Shown piece by piece: positions 7,742-14,960 of a stretch of 33,347 nt of DNA. The position numbers were made by a program, and so were the translations under genes. Below the pieces are notes generated by a model. That model did not search any database, was not told the DNA's origin, and saw nothing but the letters and a program-made list of their open reading frames with translations. How positions within the stretch are numbered: position 1 is the stretch's first letter; every line of letters starts with the position of its first letter. Source of the stretch: Bacillota bacterium. Its GTDB lineage: Bacteria; Vulcanimicrobiota; SpSt-956; JAKJGF01. The stretch lies in contig JAKJGF010000022.1 in the NCBI GenBank assembly GCA_022704525.1, forward strand, positions 1 through 33,347. The letters run 5' to 3'.

Positions 7742-8827
7742 CTATTTTATTTCTTCCCTGGCTTCTATGAGATTTATATCCAGAAATAGGGCTTTTTGAA
7801 AGGATCTTCTCGCCAGTTCAGGCTGATCCATTTCCTTCTGACATTTACCAAGAATAATATAGGCTTTTCCGTAGTAGGGATCTATTTCTACGGCTTTGGA
7901 AGCATAATAAATACCCTTTTCATAATTTTCATAAACATAATTTATTTTTGCCAGAAGATAACAGAACTGCGGTATATACTCTATCTGTTCACCATAGAAA
8001 AGAATAATTTGTTCTGCCTTATCCCATTTTTGAAGACCTATATAAGCTTCGCTCTGGAAAAGATGAAGATTTAGTTTTAGATTTGCATCTGCTACTATAG
8101 AGAGGGCAAGTTCAAATTCTTTCAGGCTTTCCTCATAGTAGCCGCCTTCTAAATAGGCTCTTCCGTATACCATATGGACTTTTGTGTCCATATAGGCAGT
8201 TCTCTGTGGATAGGGAAGAGGATTTAATTTGAGCGCCAGGATTTCTCTGTAATTGGGAGGGTAAGCTGCCATCATCCAGTAATTATAAAAATCCCATGTT
8301 GCCAGGAATTCTTCATATTTCATAATATAGTTATTCCCCAGGGCAGGGTCATGACATATCATTTCCCCCTTATTGTCATCATAACCTATAACTACTCTGA
8401 AGTGTCCGTAATTATCCATACCTGTCATACTGTTAACTACCAGGACAGGTATATCCTGACATATGTATTCTTTTATTTTTGTGAGATTTTGAACTTTATG
8501 AGTTATAATATTAAAACCTCTGGAATTTAGATAATTTTCTATGGAAAAAGGAAAGGTGGCATTAAAAAATGAAGAAAATACATCACGAACAAGGTCTGTC
8601 TGTGTTACTGTGCTTTCTTCATCCCAGTAGTGGATAATCATATAAAGAGTTGCTTCACCACAGTAGGAACTTCCCGGCGGCTGGGATTCATATGGAACTC
8701 CATAGATTATATGACTTTCAGGAAAAGAATTTTCTGCTGCTTTTACAGTAAAAATAACTGATAATATAAATATTAAAATATATTTGTAATATATAATATT
8801 ATATTTTATATACACAGGAATTTTCAT
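7742..8827 (-). CDS. Exported C39-like cysteine peptidase with C-terminal TPRs
   Basis: 361 residues. An N-terminal hydrophobic segment (residues 11-29) is a signal peptide or anchor. A Peptidase_C39_2-like domain follows (about 38-200), with Gln49, Cys56 (SSYCGEATL), His141 (YGHFRVVIGYDD) and Asp159 (CHDPALG), so all expected catalytic residues are present. Residues 215-361 form TPR-type helix pairs (GRAYLEGGYYEESLKEFELA and similar). C39 peptidases usually cut double-glycine leaders as the N-terminal part of ABC exporters; this free-standing exported version has no ABC domain, and no leader-peptide gene is evident nearby. It lies 65 bp upstream of the DUF1538 gene on the same strand, so co-transcription is possible. 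Confidence 0.8.
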   Translation of the reverse strand: MKIPVYIKYNIIYYKYILIFILSVIFTVKAAENSFPESHIIYGVPYESQPPGSSYCGEATLYMIIHYWDEESTVTQTDLVRDVFSSFFNATFPFSIENYLNSRGFNIITHKVQNLTKIKEYICQDIPVLVVNSMTGMDNYGHFRVVIGYDDNKGEMICHDPALGNNYIMKYEEFLATWDFYNYWMMAAYPPNYREILALKLNPLPYPQRTAYMDTKVHMVYGRAYLEGGYYEESLKEFELALSIVADANLKLNLHLFQSEAYIGLQKWDKAEQIILFYGEQIEYIPQFCYLLAKINYVYENYEKGIYYASKAVEIDPYYGKAYIILGKCQKEMDQPELARRSFQKALFLDINLIEAREEIK

Positions 8828-8833
8828 TATTGT

Positions 8834-8927
8834 TAAATTATTAGCTTCAGTAAAAATAAACCTTTTATGTTTAAAGCTATCAGCAATCAGCTTAAAGAAA
8901 ACTGAGAGCTGAAAGCTAATAATAATT
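8834..8927 (+). repeat. Dispersed inverted repeat, copy 2 (about 93 bp)
   Basis: Plus-strand counterpart of the repeat at 5371-5462. The left block starting TAAATTATTAG and the right block GCTAATAATAATT are conserved. The core of TCAGC/GCTGA heptads (TATCAGC, AATCAGC, later GAGAGCT, GAAAGCT) is rearranged relative to copy 1. It begins just upstream of the C39-like gene start (8827) and lies in the divergent spacer before the NfeD-like gene. Confidence 0.8.
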
Positions 8928-9027
8928 CGATAAAATTATCTAAAATCCTTTATAATTCCTGCAGGAGAAAAGTTTTATAAAATAGAATACTTAATAAGTT
9001 TTGTAAGGTATATTACAGGAGAGTGTT

Positions 9028-9744
9028 ATGAATTTTATTTTTTCTTTATTGTTTATTAACTGGGAAATTTTGACAGTAGATACAGCTTTTCTCATCTGTT
9101 TACTTGTAGGTCTGGGTTATAGTCTTTTACAATTATTTATGGGAGGAGGACATGGGTTTGAAATGGGTGGAGGAGTGGATTTAGATGTTGGAAATGTAGA
9201 CATTGGGATCGGAGGACATGAACTGGTTGATATACAGGATGTCCATATCCATGGTGGTGGTGGTGCAGATGCCAGTGGTGGAGTTGCAAGTCCATCTCCT
9301 TTTAATATGATGACTGTATCAAATTTTTCAGCTTCTTTTGGTGCTATTGGGCTTATTACTCGTATAGGTTTTAATACCTCCCCTATTGTTAGCATACTTA
9401 TTACTACACCCATTTCTCTTATTATTGCTTATGCTTTATTCTGGTTTTTTTATCGTTTTTTATTTTCTCAGCAGGGTTCCAGTGTGGCATCTTATAATGA
9501 ATTTAAAGGATTGACTGCTGAAGTAATTACTCCTATTCCTGCTGATGGATATGGTGAAATAGCTTATGTACTCCGGAATAGTAGAATGACTTCTCCTGCC
9601 AAATCATTAAATAAGAAAACCATAGGTAAAGGAGAGCTGGTGCAAATTTTTTCCATGGGCGGTAGTACTGCTTATGTTAAGATATTTGAAGAAGTTTCCA
9701 GTAAAGAGCAACCATCTCTTGAAGATAGGAGTAAGAAAGAATAA
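9028..9744 (+). CDS. NfeD-like / YuaF-type membrane protein, flotillin partner
   Basis: 238 residues. A first membrane helix (about 10-38) is followed by a Gly/Asp/His-rich loop (about 40-95, GGGHGFEMGGGVDLDVGNVD and GGGGADASGG). Two further membrane segments (about 105-150) precede a C-terminal OB-like beta domain (about 160-230, GLTAEVITPIPADGYGEIAYV ... GELVQIFSMGGSTAYVKIFE). This is the NfeD layout, and such genes are typically next to flotillin genes, as here with a 67-bp gap. They are thought to act together in membrane microdomain organisation. Start ATG at 9028 with AGGAGAG upstream. The Gly-rich loop between the first two helices is unusually long. Confidence 0.78.
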   Translation: MNFIFSLLFINWEILTVDTAFLICLLVGLGYSLLQLFMGGGHGFEMGGGVDLDVGNVDIGIGGHELVDIQDVHIHGGGGADASGGVASPSPFNMMTVSNFSASFGAIGLITRIGFNTSPIVSILITTPISLIIAYALFWFFYRFLFSQQGSSVASYNEFKGLTAEVITPIPADGYGEIAYVLRNSRMTSPAKSLNKKTIGKGELVQIFSMGGSTAYVKIFEEVSSKEQPSLEDRSKKE

Positions 9745-9760
9745 GTAGGATTGTTTATTA

Positions 9761-9778
9761 TTCACCCGGAGAGGTGAA
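9761..9778 (+). other. Small hairpin between the NfeD-like and flotillin genes
   Basis: TTCACC at 9761-9766 pairs with GGTGAA at 9773-9778 over a 6-base loop. No T-tract follows, so this is more likely an RNA-processing or stability site, or a relic of the TTCAC heptad family, than a terminator. Confidence 0.4.
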
Positions 9779-9811
9779 AATTAATAAAATTATTAAATAA
9801 GGAGTGATGTT

Positions 9812-11344
9812 ATGAGTGGAATGAATATAGGGTTAATCATTCTCGGTGTGGTAACTCTTTTCATTGTGGTAGGGTCTTTTTTCTCATTCTGGGCTAATCG
9901 ATATAGAAAGGTAGGCCCTAACCAGGTACTTGTTATATACGGAAGAAAAAGCAGACATCCCATAACGGGGCAGGAAATTGGATATAGGTTGCTCAGAGGT
10001 GGAGGTACTTTTGTGTGGCCTGTTGTAGAAAGTTATAAAGTATTTTCTATGGAGTTAATGAGTATAGATATTCAGACTCCTGAGGTTTACACAAAACAGG
10101 CTATTCCTATTCTTGTTGATGCAGTGGCACAGATTAAGGTTGAAAATACCGATGTGTCCATCGGTACAGCTGTGGAACAATTCCTTGATAAGTCTCCTTC
10201 TCAAATGGTTGATATTGCCAAACAGACTCTGGAAGGTCATCTCAGAGCTATTATAGGTGATCTTTCGGTAGAAGAGATTAACTCTGATCGTGATAGTTTT
10301 GCTAACCGTGTTCAGGAAGTATCGGCTACAGACCTTGCCAATATGGGTATGAAGGTTATTTCTTTTACCATTCAGGATATAAGAGATAACGTAGGTTATC
10401 TTGTTAACCTCGGTAAACCTCAGGTGGCAAAGGTAAAACGTGATGCCTCTATTGCTGAGGCCCAGGCACAGAGAGATGCTCAGATCGAATCTGCCCAGGC
10501 AAGAAAAGAAGGCCAGAAGGCTCATTTTGAAGCTGAAACCGAAGTGGCCCAATCTCAGAGAGATTACGAAATGAAAAAGGCTGAATATACTGCATCGGTA
10601 AACCTTAAAAAAGCTGAAGCAGATCAGGCCTATGAATTACAGAAAAATAAGAGTTTAAAACAGGTTAAAATTGAAGAGGTTAATGTTCAGATTGCAGCAA
10701 GGGAGAAAGCTATCGAGTTAGAAGAAAAAGAAATATCCAGAAAAGAAAAAGAACTGGAAGCAAGTATTAAAAAACCTGCTGCAGCAAAACAGTATGAAAT
10801 TCAGACTCTGGCAAGTGCAGAACAATTCAGACTGGAAAATACTGCAAAGGGTCAGGCTGAGGCCAGAAAGGCTACAGGTCTTGCAGAAGCAGAGGTAGTT
10901 AAGGCTCAGGGATATGCCCAGGCAGAAGCAGAAAAGGCAAAAGGTATGGCAGATGCAGCTGTTATAGAAGCACAGGGAAAAGCAGAAGCTGAAGCTATGC
11001 AGGCAAAAGCTGAGGCCTGGAGAGCTTATGGTGAAGCTGCTATGATGCAGATGTTCATAGAAAAGATGCCAGAGATTGCAACAGCTATTGCCCAACCTCT
11101 TTCCAAGACTGATAAAATTGTTGTTATTAATAGTGGTGGAGACGGAGCAGGAGCCTATAAAGTTACCCAGGATATAACTACCATTATGTCACAGGTTCCT
11201 CCTGTCCTGGAATCTTTAACAGGTGTTAAGATGTCAGATATGTTAAACAAACTCCCGGGACTGGGAAAGACATCGGGTTCCGGGCTTGTTGATAGGCCTC
11301 CTGTTAAAAAGGTGATACCACCTGCTACTCCACCATCGAAATAG
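9812..11344 (+). CDS. Flotillin family protein (SPFH domain)
   Basis: 510 residues. One N-terminal membrane segment (about 5-27, GLIILGVVTLFIVVGSFFSF) is followed by an SPFH/band 7 domain (about 28-205, GPNQVLVIYGRKS ... DLANMGMKVISFTIQDIRD). A long Ala/Glu/Lys-rich coiled coil (about 205-405, repeats such as AEAEKAKGMADAAVIEAQGK) leads to a C-terminal region with a Pro-rich end. This matches YuaG/FloT and YqiK-type flotillins, which oligomerise and organise membrane microdomains. The start ATG has AAGGAGTGA just upstream. The gene follows an NfeD-like partner and ends at a strong terminator, so the two form a compact operon. Confidence 0.92.
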   Translation: MSGMNIGLIILGVVTLFIVVGSFFSFWANRYRKVGPNQVLVIYGRKSRHPITGQEIGYRLLRGGGTFVWPVVESYKVFSMELMSIDIQTPEVYTKQAIPILVDAVAQIKVENTDVSIGTAVEQFLDKSPSQMVDIAKQTLEGHLRAIIGDLSVEEINSDRDSFANRVQEVSATDLANMGMKVISFTIQDIRDNVGYLVNLGKPQVAKVKRDASIAEAQAQRDAQIESAQARKEGQKAHFEAETEVAQSQRDYEMKKAEYTASVNLKKAEADQAYELQKNKSLKQVKIEEVNVQIAAREKAIELEEKEISRKEKELEASIKKPAAAKQYEIQTLASAEQFRLENTAKGQAEARKATGLAEAEVVKAQGYAQAEAEKAKGMADAAVIEAQGKAEAEAMQAKAEAWRAYGEAAMMQMFIEKMPEIATAIAQPLSKTDKIVVINSGGDGAGAYKVTQDITTIMSQVPPVLESLTGVKMSDMLNKLPGLGKTSGSGLVDRPPVKKVIPPATPPSK

Positions 11345-11360
11345 TATATAGTATAAGTGT

Positions 11361-11412
11361 ACAGGACATGAGAGATTAAACAAAGTTTTTCATGTCCTGT
11401 TTCCTGATTTTT
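11361..11412 (+). terminator. Rho-independent terminator after the flotillin gene
   Basis: ACAGGACATGA at 11361-11371 pairs perfectly with TCATGTCCTGT at 11390-11400, and a T-rich run (TTCCTGATTTTT) follows. It closes the NfeD-flotillin operon. A second, weaker stem (TTATCCT 11442-11448 with AGGATAA 11462-11468) lies further along, and the rest of the spacer to 11631 is AT-rich with no clear promoter. Confidence 0.85.
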
Positions 11413-11631
11413 CTTAATTATTTCGTATCTTCTAATTGTACTTATCCTTTATCTGATTTTTAGGATAAAAGAAATTTTTATTTTGCAAAGAGGAGTTTTA
11501 TACCTTCTTTGTAATATATATATAATAATTTTATATTCACAGAAACATTATGAAAACTACAATGCTTTTATGAGCTAGCAATTAATAAAGATTATCTACC
11601 AGGCTAAAAAAATTAAAAAATGAGGTGGCTT

Positions 11632-12747
11632 ATGGCAGGAGTTATATTAAAGGATGTATGGAAGATCTATAAGGGTAATGTAGAGGTAGTAAAAAATGTC
11701 AGTATTGAAATAAAAGATAAGGAGTTTCTTGTGCTGGTAGGACCTTCAGGTTGTGGGAAAACTACTGCCTTACGTATGATAGCAGGTCTTGAAGATATAA
11801 CCAGAGGAGAAATTTATATAGGAGACAGGAAAGTAAATGGTGTTTCTCCTAAAGATAGAGATATAGCTATGGTATTTCAGAATTATGCTCTTTACCCGCA
11901 TATGAATGTTTATGATAATATGGCTTTTGGTCTCAAGTTAAGAAAAAATTCAAAGGAAGTAATTGAAAAAAGAGTTCAGGAAGCAGCTGAATTATTAGGA
12001 ATAAGCCATCTACTCAAGAGAAAGCCTGCAGAACTTTCGGGAGGCCAACGTCAGAGAGTTGCTATGGGAAGAGCTATAGTTCGTGAACCACAGGTTTTTC
12101 TTATGGATGAACCCCTGAGTAATCTGGATGCAAAGCTACGAGTTCAGATGAGGGCAGAACTTCAGAAACTTCATCAAAGACTTGGCATAACTACTATTTA
12201 TGTCACTCATGATCAGACTGAAGCTATGACACTTGGAGACCGTATAGTGGTTTTTAATGGTGGTGTTATTCAGCAGGCAGATACCCCTCTGGAGATTTAT
12301 AAAAAACCGGCAAACAAATTTGTGGCAGGTTTTATTGGCAGCCCTGCTATGAATTTCTTTGACTTAAAACTTGTAGCAAAAGACAGTAATTTATATCTTG
12401 AAGGTGATAAATTTCAGCTAAGAATTCCCGGTGAATTTTCATCTCAGTTAGAATCATATATTAATAAAGAAGTGATTTTTGGTATACGTCCGGAAGACAT
12501 TTATGACTGGGAATTTGCAAGAGATCCTTATGAAGATGCCAGTGCGATTGCTTCTGTTGATGTAACTGAACCTATGGGTTCGGAAATATATGTTTATTTA
12601 AGTATAGGAAAATATTCTGCAAATGCCAGGATAGATGCCAGTTCTTCTGTAAAAGTTGGAAAAGAAATAAAGATATTTTTTGATATGAATAAAATGCATC
12701 TTTTTGATAAGGATATAGATAAGTCATTGCTGGTAAGGGAGGCGTGA
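11632..12747 (+). CDS. ABC transporter ATP-binding protein, MalK/MsmK/UgpC type
   Basis: 371 residues. Walker A GPSGCGKTT (about 37-45), Q-loop VFQNYALYPHMNV, signature LSGGQRQRVAMGRA, Walker B VFLMDEPLSNLDAKLR and switch THDQTEAMTLGDRI are all intact. A C-terminal OB/TOBE-like regulatory part (about 240-371, FIGSPAMNFFD ... FGIRPEDIYDWEF) marks the carbohydrate-importer subfamily, where one ATPase often energises several importers. ATG at 11632 is preferred because GAGG at 11622-11625 lies 6 bp upstream; the ATG at 11620 overlaps this site. No permease gene is adjacent, so it is a stand-alone ATPase, perhaps serving the solute-binding protein at 4059 and others. The stop lies at the edge of a heptad array. 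Confidence 0.93.
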   Translation: MAGVILKDVWKIYKGNVEVVKNVSIEIKDKEFLVLVGPSGCGKTTALRMIAGLEDITRGEIYIGDRKVNGVSPKDRDIAMVFQNYALYPHMNVYDNMAFGLKLRKNSKEVIEKRVQEAAELLGISHLLKRKPAELSGGQRQRVAMGRAIVREPQVFLMDEPLSNLDAKLRVQMRAELQKLHQRLGITTIYVTHDQTEAMTLGDRIVVFNGGVIQQADTPLEIYKKPANKFVAGFIGSPAMNFFDLKLVAKDSNLYLEGDKFQLRIPGEFSSQLESYINKEVIFGIRPEDIYDWEFARDPYEDASAIASVDVTEPMGSEIYVYLSIGKYSANARIDASSSVKVGKEIKIFFDMNKMHLFDKDIDKSLLVREA

Positions 12748-12764
12748 AAGGTGAGTATTTAAAT

Positions 12765-12810
12765 ACCGATTACCGATCACCGAACACCCATTACACATCA
12801 CGCGTTACGA
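12765..12810 (+). repeat. Heptad-repeat array (ACCGATC type, six units)
   Basis: Six units in exact 7-bp phase from 12765 to 12806: ACCGATT, ACCGATC, ACCGAAC, ACCCATT, ACACATC, ACGCGTT, then ACGA. Their divergence shows that the 7-bp period, not the exact sequence, is what is kept. The array ends next to the AAGAGG ribosome site (12811-12816) of the following gene. Confidence 0.9.
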
Positions 12811-12825
12811 AAGAGGTTTATACGT

Positions 12826-13302
12826 ATGTATATAGGCGTAATAGGCCAGTCACAATGCAATGAAGAAATTGCATCTATAGCAGAAGAAGTCGGGGAATTA
12901 ATAGCCCGTAATGGAGCAGTAATGATATGTGGTGGTATGGGCGGTGTTATGGAAGCAGCTTCCAGAGGTGCCCGTTCTGCAGGAGGAGTAACCATAGGTA
13001 TTCTGCCGGGTTTTTCCAGAGAAGAAGCCAATTCTTATATATCTATTTCTATTCCAACAGGCCTTGGTCCTGCCAGAAACCTTATTATAGTAAGGGCATC
13101 AGATGTGTTGATTGCCATAAGTGGAGGCTACGGTACTCTTACAGAAATTGCTTTTGCTTTACATTTTGGAAAACCTGTTATTGGTCTTTACACGTGGGGC
13201 CTTAATAGAGAAGGTAAGGATCTTCAGGATATCATGATTGTAAGGACACCCCGTGAGGCTGTCAGTAAGGCTATGGAACTTATTAAAGACAACAGGCAAT
13301 AG
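12826..13302 (+). CDS. TIGR00725 / LOG-like Rossmann-fold protein
   Basis: 158 residues with a lysine-decarboxylase-like (LOG) Rossmann layout: IGVIGQSQCNEE at the start, ICGGMGGVMEAASRGA (about 35-50), TIGILPGFSREEAN, PARNLIIVRASDVLIAISGG, and GGYGTLTEIAFALHFGKPVIG. GGxGTxxE is the family's phosphate-binding motif. Relatives include LOG cytokinin-activating phosphoribohydrolases and the TIGR00725 branch of uncertain function; the short length and the GYGTLTE version favour the latter. A nucleotide-related role is likely but the substrate is unknown. Start ATG at 12826 with AAGAGG 9 bp upstream. It lies 60 bp before the YedF-like gene on the same strand. Confidence 0.8.
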   Translation: MYIGVIGQSQCNEEIASIAEEVGELIARNGAVMICGGMGGVMEAASRGARSAGGVTIGILPGFSREEANSYISISIPTGLGPARNLIIVRASDVLIAISGGYGTLTEIAFALHFGKPVIGLYTWGLNREGKDLQDIMIVRTPREAVSKAMELIKDNRQ

Positions 13303-13361
13303 CAAGATTTTGCTTATACTATAATCTCTCTTGCCTTATAAAGAAATGGAAAGATTATTTT

Positions 13362-13901
13362 ATGAAGGTACGTTTTAATTATTGCTATGAAGAAGATATT
13401 GCATTTGCCAGATGGCATAAACTATCTTCTCAATATCCATTAGTTATAAAGATGAGATTTCCTGTATCTTTTTCTGATAGAGATATAAATTATTACTTAA
13501 AAATGCTTAAAGGTCAACCTGATGAGGAAAATAAACTGAAATCTGTTTTAAAATCTCTTCCGGAGCGAGATTCCATTCTTCTCCTTCGGTCCAGAGTTTT
13601 TTCTTCCGGTGATATAAAATATTCTGAAGAGCTTTTACATAAATTTATTTTTGCTCTCACAAAAGTTTCACCAAAGTTAAAAATGATTATTGCTTTAAAT
13701 GAAGCAGTTCAGTTTATGAATGAGAACTCTCCTCTGTTAGATAGTTTAAGGATTCTGGAGAAGCAGGGTGTTAAGATTTACATCTCAGATAGTTGTGCAG
13801 AATTCTATAAATGTTCTAATACTATAATCATTGGAACATTGATTGATATTTATGATATATGTGGTTATATCCTCAATTCTAATAAGGTAATTTCTTTGTA
13901 A
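13362..13901 (+). CDS. Divergent YedF/DsrE-like protein, unrelated N-terminus
   Basis: 179 residues. The C-terminal half (about 72-179) follows the DsrE-like domain of YedF proteins: ILLLRSRVFSSGD, then ELLHKFIFALTKVSPKLKMI, ALNEAVQFMNENSPLLDSL, ILEKQGVKIYISDSC, and IIGTLIDIYDICGYILNSNK with a final VISL. In YedF this region usually has a CGTC motif; here it reads SDSC, keeping only the second Cys. The N-terminal 70 residues (MKVRFNYCYEEDIAFARWHK...) do not look like the TusA/SirA domain normally fused in YedF, and I do not recognise them. Sulfur or selenium transfer is the family theme, but the changed motif makes the role here uncertain. Its neighbour is the TIGR00725-type gene. Confidence 0.62.
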   Translation: MKVRFNYCYEEDIAFARWHKLSSQYPLVIKMRFPVSFSDRDINYYLKMLKGQPDEENKLKSVLKSLPERDSILLLRSRVFSSGDIKYSEELLHKFIFALTKVSPKLKMIIALNEAVQFMNENSPLLDSLRILEKQGVKIYISDSCAEFYKCSNTIIIGTLIDIYDICGYILNSNKVISL

Positions 13902-13957
13902 ATTTTAGCCTAAAAAAATGCTTCAATGATATTTGTTATGTAATTCCTGTAAAATTT

Positions 13958-13985
13958 GACTGCTGACTGCTGATAGCTGAAAGCT
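13958..13985 (-). repeat. Heptad-repeat array (GACTGCT/GAAAGCT type)
   Basis: Four units in phase: GACTGCT twice, GATAGCT, GAAAGCT (13958-13985). On the minus strand they read as TCAGC heptads, the same type as at 5394, 8878, 17101 and 32132. The array lies just upstream of the rpsF promoter. Confidence 0.85.
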
Positions 13986-14008
13986 TATAAAATAACTTTA
14001 GAAAAATA

Positions 14009-14037
14009 TTGTAAATTAAATTCAGTAGTGTTATAAT
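14009..14037 (+). promoter_or_regulatory. Sigma70-type promoter of the rpsF operon
   Basis: TTGTAA at 14009-14014, a 17-bp spacer, and a perfect TATAAT at 14032-14037. It lies about 75 bp before the rpsF start and just ahead of the structured leader. Confidence 0.8.
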
Positions 14038-14060
14038 GGATAACACTTAAATTGTGGGGT

Positions 14061-14101
14061 CTTCCTACTCTGAAAAGAGTCGTCGGCCATAGGAAGGAGG
14101 T
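14061..14101 (+). promoter_or_regulatory. S6:S18-like mRNA leader enclosing the rpsF ribosome site
   Basis: CTTCCTA (14061-14067) pairs with TAGGAAG (14090-14096). Inside lies a small stem CTCT/AGAG (14068-14071 with 14076-14079, GAAA loop), then TCGTCGGCCA. The closing strand overlaps the rpsF Shine-Dalgarno AGGAAGGAGG, so folding would hide it. This position and layout fit the known S6:S18 autoregulatory leader, in which the ribosomal protein pair binds an mRNA hairpin mimicking its 16S site. I assign the family from position and general shape, not a covariance search. Confidence 0.6.
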
Positions 14102-14109
14102 GTCGGGTT

Positions 14110-14394
14110 TTGAGAAATTACGAGTGTATGTATATAATTGATCCTGTAGTTGAAGAAGAAGCAATTGAACAGTTAACAGAAGCTATTAAACAACAGATTA
14201 TCAACTCTGGCGGGACGATTATAGAAGTAGACTTCTGGGGTAAGAGAAAACTTGCTTATGAGGTAAAAAAACGGACAGAAGGAATTTATGTGGTTACAAA
14301 GTTTCATGGCGAATCCGGGATAGGCAACAAGTTATCTCATTATCTAAAAATCAATGATAAGATTTTACGTTATATTATAATTTTAGAGGAATAG
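14110..14394 (+). CDS. rpsF: 30S ribosomal protein S6
   Basis: 94 residues, normal S6 length. It begins MRNYECMYIIDPVVEEEA and has the family segment GGTIIEVDFWGKRKLAYEVK, then GIYVVTKFHG and the end DKILRYIIILEE. S6 binds the central domain of 16S rRNA with S18. It is the first gene of the conserved rpsF-ssb-rpsR-rplI-dnaB cluster. The start is TTG at 14110, with AGGAAGGAGG at 14091-14100 sequestered in the leader hairpin. It lacks the long acidic tail found in some S6 proteins. Confidence 0.95.
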   Translation: MRNYECMYIIDPVVEEEAIEQLTEAIKQQIINSGGTIIEVDFWGKRKLAYEVKKRTEGIYVVTKFHGESGIGNKLSHYLKINDKILRYIIILEE

Positions 14395-14409
14395 AGGGAG
14401 GTGTTTTTT

Positions 14410-14883
14410 TTGTATAATAAAGTGGTAATGGTAGGACGTCTAACTCAGGATCCTGAATTGAAATATACTAACACCGGTGTTCCCGTTACCAAATATGGAC
14501 TGGCTGTTAATAGAAATTTTAAAAGTGCTCAGGGTGAATATGAGACAGATTTCTTTAACATTGTGACCTGGAGAAAACTTGCTGAAATATCGGCGAAATA
14601 TTTAAAAAAGGGAAGACTTGTATTAATAGAGGGAAGGATCCAGACCCGAAGATATCAGGCCCAGGATGGATCGCAAAGAACAGCTTTTGAAATTCATGCC
14701 GATCAGATGCAAATGCTGGAAACAAAGGGAACAAAAACAGAGGAAGCAGTTTTACCTGCTATCGGTAAAGAAGTAAAGGATTCTGCCCCTCCCATACCCT
14801 CGGATTTTTCTAATAAAGAAAGTAGTGATGATTTTGATAAAATGGGACCAGAAGATCTGGATTTTGAGGATGTCCCTTTTTAG
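14410..14883 (+). CDS. ssb: Single-stranded DNA-binding protein
   Basis: 157 residues. The N-terminal OB-fold (about 1-105) reads YNKVVMVGRLTQDPELKYT, VTKYGLAVNR, FFNIVTWRKLAEISAKYLKK and RLVLIEGRIQTRRYQ. A Pro/Ser/Asp-rich linker ends in the acidic tip DLDFEDVPF, which recruits partner proteins. TTG at 14410 is preferred, with GAGGGAGG at 14394-14401 8 bp upstream; the in-frame GTG at 14401 overlaps that site. It lies between rpsF and rpsR as in many bacteria, linking replication with ribosomal protein supply. The stop codon lies in the first copy of a 14-bp tandem duplication. Confidence 0.95.
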   Translation: MYNKVVMVGRLTQDPELKYTNTGVPVTKYGLAVNRNFKSAQGEYETDFFNIVTWRKLAEISAKYLKKGRLVLIEGRIQTRRYQAQDGSQRTAFEIHADQMQMLETKGTKTEEAVLPAIGKEVKDSAPPIPSDFSNKESSDDFDKMGPEDLDFEDVPF

Positions 14884-14904
14884 CAAAAGTTTTTTAGCAA
14901 AAGT
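14877..14904 (+). repeat. Exact 14-bp tandem duplication at the end of ssb
   Basis: TTTTTAGCAAAAGT occurs twice in a row (14877-14890 and 14891-14904). The first copy includes the ssb stop TAG. The period is 14 bp, twice the 7-bp period of the intergenic arrays, though its sequence does not fit the heptad consensus well. Confidence 0.9.
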
Positions 14905-14960
14905 TTTCCTAAGGAGGTGTTAACTGTTTCCTCTAGTTTGATTGGGGAGACAGAGATAAT

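Noticed and set aside
9117-9413. Minus-strand proline-rich reading frame of 98 codons
   Set aside because: It is the complement of the Gly-rich loop of the NfeD-like gene; GGTGGT repeats read backwards as proline and serine codons.
10718-11095. Minus-strand Cys/Phe/Ser-rich frame opposite the flotillin gene
   Set aside because: Antisense of the Ala/Glu/Lys-rich coiled coil; composition is an artefact and no ribosome site is present.
12927-13205. Second plus-strand frame inside the TIGR00725-type gene
   Set aside because: Out-of-frame shadow of a clear family protein.
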